Positions 61,273 through 64,000 of a stretch of DNA of 64,000 nt are shown piece by piece (the stretch's first letter is position 1; every line of letters begins with the position of its first letter). The translations under genes and the position numbers were made by a program. The notes beneath the pieces are model-generated. The model did no database searches. It had not been told where the DNA came from and saw only the letters and a program-made list of their open reading frames with translations. Origin of the DNA: UBA6522 sp963664945 (GTDB lineage: Bacteria; Pseudomonadota; Gammaproteobacteria; Steroidobacterales; Rariloculaceae); NCBI GenBank assembly GCA_963664945.1, contig OY761822.1, positions 4,216,001 to 4,280,000 of the forward strand, read 5' to 3'.

Positions 61273-64000
61273 GTGAACATCCAACGAGTGATTTCCGTAT
61301 TAGTGCTGGGCTCCATGGCATTGGCGTTTGCGCCGGCGACGTTTGCGCAAGAAGGTGCAGAACCGGGAGGTCCGGAAACTCTGGAAGAAGTAGTTGCCGT
61401 CGGTATCCGGGGATCTCTGGCAACTGCACTTGAGGCAAAGCGAAGTTCCGATAACCTGGTCGAAGCGATATTTGCAGAGGATGTCGGTAAGCTGCCCGAT
61501 CAAAACTTGGCAGAGGTCCTTGAGAATATTACAGGTGTCCAGATCAACAGAGCGGCCGGTGTCGGCACCGGTGTTCAGATTCGCGGTACTAGTTCCAACC
61601 GAGTCGAAATCAACGGTGTTAGTACCATGGGCTCGGGCGATGGTCGCGGCGGCATAAGCTTTGACGACGTCTCTGCAAGCATCATCTCGTCTGTTGAAGT
61701 GACCAAATCGCCAACAGCGAAAACGATCGAAGGCTCCGTTGGCGGTACAATCAACTTGCGAACAGCACGTCCGCTGAACCTGTCTGAACGTGTAGCGCAC
61801 GTGCGATTACAGGGGGAGTATAGCGATCTTGACCTTGATGGCGGCACGCTGCCCAGAATATCCGGCACGTTTGGCGACAACTGGTCGAACGACAGCGGCG
61901 ATTTCGGAATCCTGTTGAGCGCAAGCTACGCCGAACAGGATGTGACCGCCTTCCGCCCTCGTGTTGATCGTGATGCACTGGTATTGCCGACCCAGGGCCA
62001 TGGTTCTGTAGAAGACTTTCCGTTCATGCGTATTCAATTCTTGAACCAGGTCTATAACAACTACGAATACGAAACGGCGAACTTTTCCGGCACATTCGAG
62101 TGGGCGCCGAGCGACAATACGAAATTCTGGATCGATACGACCATAAACGATCAACAGCGCGGAGCACAGAACTACTCCGCACCACTATCCGGCACGACTG
62201 ATGCCATTAATGTCTCCAATACAGTTAACGAAATGTTCGAAACCGTTGACTTCGGGTCGCTTGAAGGAGAGGGCGGTTCAACACCGCTGCCTACGGTTCA
62301 AGCTGTAACCTCAGGTTACATGCCCTATAACCCTTCAACTCCAACGGATGATCCAAACCTTCGTTCTTCAACCAATACGAACACTCGTGAAACCACAAGC
62401 GAGATATTCACGCTTGGTGGAGAGTGGGTGGGCGAGCGCCTCACTGCCACCGCAGAAGCGTCGCTATCTCAGTCTGATACAGCCAGCCCCAGTCTTGGAG
62501 TTCAACTGGATTTTCTCAATCCGCACACAGCGCAACCTGGCGACCCGGGTGTCGGCGGAGTTGATAACGCCACGCCCGCGATTTTTGATATCAGAGGTGG
62601 AGTGCTGCAGTTTGGATTACTGGAAGGTACTCCCTTTTCACCTTTGATGGCAGAATTGCTCGATCCTTTTCATTGGAAATTGCGCCAAATAAGCCAATCT
62701 CGAAACGTCGCCGAAAACAGCGAAACGGCATTCCGTACGGACTTTACCTACAATCTGGACTGGAATGCCTTTACGACGTTTGATTTTGGTTATCGTTTTG
62801 CCGAAAGAAGCAATAGCAGTTTAAATGTAGGGCGGACATCGCGGTACAACAATATCAGAACCACTGCGAACAGACCCCGTGGTGATCTCTTTTCGGATAT
62901 CCTGATACCGGGTCCTGATAACTTCAATGCTGCGGATGGCCGTTCACTGTACATCCGTGATTTCCTCCAGGTCGACCCGGCTCTTTCGTACAGCAATCCG
63001 GATGCAGTAGTGAGTTCCTTGAATGCCGCCATCGCAGCAGCAAATGCGGCAAACAACGATACTATGCCGCTGCACGACGCCATCGCTCCAGATGACACCA
63101 CGTTCTTTGATGCTGACGAATCGACCCACGCATTGTATGCGCAAGCGAATTTTGCGACTGGTATCTTCCGAGGCAACGCGGGTTTGCGCTTCCTGGAAAC
63201 CACCTTCAGCGCGCAAGCCAATTCGGATCAAAACGGTGTAATCGTGTCGGAAAACGTTACGAACGAATATGACTTTGTATTGCCACGATTAAACATTGTG
63301 GCAGACGTAAGGGATGACATGCTCGTTCGTTTCGGTTACGGCCATGACATTAATCGCGCTTCTTTTAGCACATTGTCGCCTTCAGCTGACTATGGTGGTG
63401 GCTCGAACGATCCCGTCGAGGCAGGTAATCCTTTGTTGGCGCCTGAAGAGGTTGAGTCATTTGACCTTTCCTGGGAATGGTATTTCGCGTCAGGGAGCGT
63501 GGTCAGTGTAGGTTATTTCGATAAGGACCGAACCAATCTGTTTACTGATATCACTGAAGAGGCAGCGGCAAATGTCGATGCCAGTGGCAATGTCAATCGC
63601 GACGTCATAGGCCCCGTGTGTGAAGACGGCGGTATTTGGAACCCGGTTGCAGGCTGGGGTGTAAACGCCCCGGGTGAGGGATTCGGAATCTGTGTTGGGT
63701 TCCAATCGACATTCAATGGTACGGGCTCTACCACGCAGTCTGGTGTAGAGGTCGCCTTTCAGACCGATCTCGCACGTTTCGAGGAAGGGCTTGGTTGGGC
63801 CTCCGGGTTTGGCTTTCTTGTCAATGCGACTTTCCAGGAGTTCGACAGTGGTGATGACTTCCTGCCTGTCGATGGCGGATCCAGAAACTTCTGGAACAAC
63901 ATTGACCCGTTTGTTAACGAGGATCTCAGCAATCTAACGATAAGAAATATCCTGCTGAACCACTCTGACGAATCCTACAACTTGACTCTGTTCTACGAGA
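61273..64000 (+). CDS. TonB-dependent receptor (large, carbohydrate-type), 3' end beyond the window
   Basis: At least 909 residues from GTG 61273 (GGAAGAA upstream), with the end outside the window. The signal peptide is MNIQRVISVLVLGSMALAFA. The plug has LEEVVAVGIRGSLATALEAK, DVGKLPDQNLAEVLENITGV, VGTGVQIRGTSSNRVEINGV and SVEVTKSPTAKTIEGSVGG. This is the large receptor type of Caulobacter/Xanthomonas-like and marine gammaproteobacteria that import carbohydrates. Its position divergent from the PL6 lyase suggests uptake of lyase products. Confidence 0.93.
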   Translation, partial: MNIQRVISVLVLGSMALAFAPATFAQEGAEPGGPETLEEVVAVGIRGSLATALEAKRSSDNLVEAIFAEDVGKLPDQNLAEVLENITGVQINRAAGVGTGVQIRGTSSNRVEINGVSTMGSGDGRGGISFDDVSASIISSVEVTKSPTAKTIEGSVGGTINLRTARPLNLSERVAHVRLQGEYSDLDLDGGTLPRISGTFGDNWSNDSGDFGILLSASYAEQDVTAFRPRVDRDALVLPTQGHGSVEDFPFMRIQFLNQVYNNYEYETANFSGTFEWAPSDNTKFWIDTTINDQQRGAQNYSAPLSGTTDAINVSNTVNEMFETVDFGSLEGEGGSTPLPTVQAVTSGYMPYNPSTPTDDPNLRSSTNTNTRETTSEIFTLGGEWVGERLTATAEASLSQSDTASPSLGVQLDFLNPHTAQPGDPGVGGVDNATPAIFDIRGGVLQFGLLEGTPFSPLMAELLDPFHWKLRQISQSRNVAENSETAFRTDFTYNLDWNAFTTFDFGYRFAERSNSSLNVGRTSRYNNIRTTANRPRGDLFSDILIPGPDNFNAADGRSLYIRDFLQVDPALSYSNPDAVVSSLNAAIAAANAANNDTMPLHDAIAPDDTTFFDADESTHALYAQANFATGIFRGNAGLRFLETTFSAQANSDQNGVIVSENVTNEYDFVLPRLNIVADVRDDMLVRFGYGHDINRASFSTLSPSADYGGGSNDPVEAGNPLLAPEEVESFDLSWEWYFASGSVVSVGYFDKDRTNLFTDITEEAAANVDASGNVNRDVIGPVCEDGGIWNPVAGWGVNAPGEGFGICVGFQSTFNGTGSTTQSGVEVAFQTDLARFEEGLGWASGFGFLVNATFQEFDSGDDFLPVDGGSRNFWNNIDPFVNEDLSNLTIRNILLNHSDESYNLTLFYE

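Overview
This is a 64 kb stretch of GC-rich bacterial chromosome. The mix of genes suggests a free-living or host-associated marine heterotroph, most likely a gammaproteobacterium: three TonB-dependent receptors, a Bug/TctC-type binding protein, many secreted DUF6152 proteins, a PL6 lyase, a GH88-type hydrolase and a sulfatase. The taxonomic guess is inference only, because there are no rRNA, tRNA or housekeeping marker genes here. I saw no CRISPR array.

Region 1 (1-18.4 kb) is a secreted-protein island. A truncated cytochrome c gene and a sulfatase are followed by a run of small DUF6152 genes and their partner proteins. Next come four copies of a two-gene unit: a purple-acid-phosphatase-like metallophosphoesterase beside a DUF6152 protein fused to the partner domain. 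The units occur in different orders and orientations. A two-domain SnoaL-like protein and an endostatin-fold-like secreted protein lie among them.

Region 2 (18.5-27.7 kb) has an IS1634-family insertion that cuts off the C-terminus of a TonB-dependent receptor, with the tail of a receptor gene on its other side. Beyond it are an EF-hand protein, a cytochrome c/beta-propeller protein carrying a ten-copy 15-bp minisatellite, and an ECF sigma factor with a FecR-like partner.

Region 3 (27.7-34.8 kb) starts with a three-gene catabolic/transport operon (cupin, 2-hydroxyacid dehydrogenase, TctC-like binding protein). It is followed by a decaying defence zone: a 47-codon IS110 remnant, an intact RelE/HigB-HigA-type toxin-antitoxin pair, a frameshifted cytosine-5 methyltransferase, an internally deleted restriction endonuclease, a vsr remnant and a duplicated methyltransferase 3' end.

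Region 4 (35.9-45.5 kb) is the highlight. It is a six-gene, translationally coupled sterol-biosynthesis operon read right to left: SdmB-like dehydrogenase, SdmA-like Rieske oxygenase, C-14 sterol reductase (ERG24 family), CYP51, a single polypeptide that fuses a squalene-monooxygenase-like domain to an oxidosqualene cyclase, and a COG2907-like FAD oxidoreductase. Together these would take squalene to a C-14 (and probably C-4) demethylated sterol. No squalene synthase is present in the window.

Region 5 (45.5-64 kb) holds a truncated nucleotidyltransferase-like gene, a large alpha/beta hydrolase, a second TonB receptor followed by GMC oxidoreductase and PQQ sugar dehydrogenase genes, and an acidic-polysaccharide locus (GH88-like hydrolase, an Nramp-like transporter lacking its metal motif, a PL6 lyase and a third TonB receptor that runs off the window).
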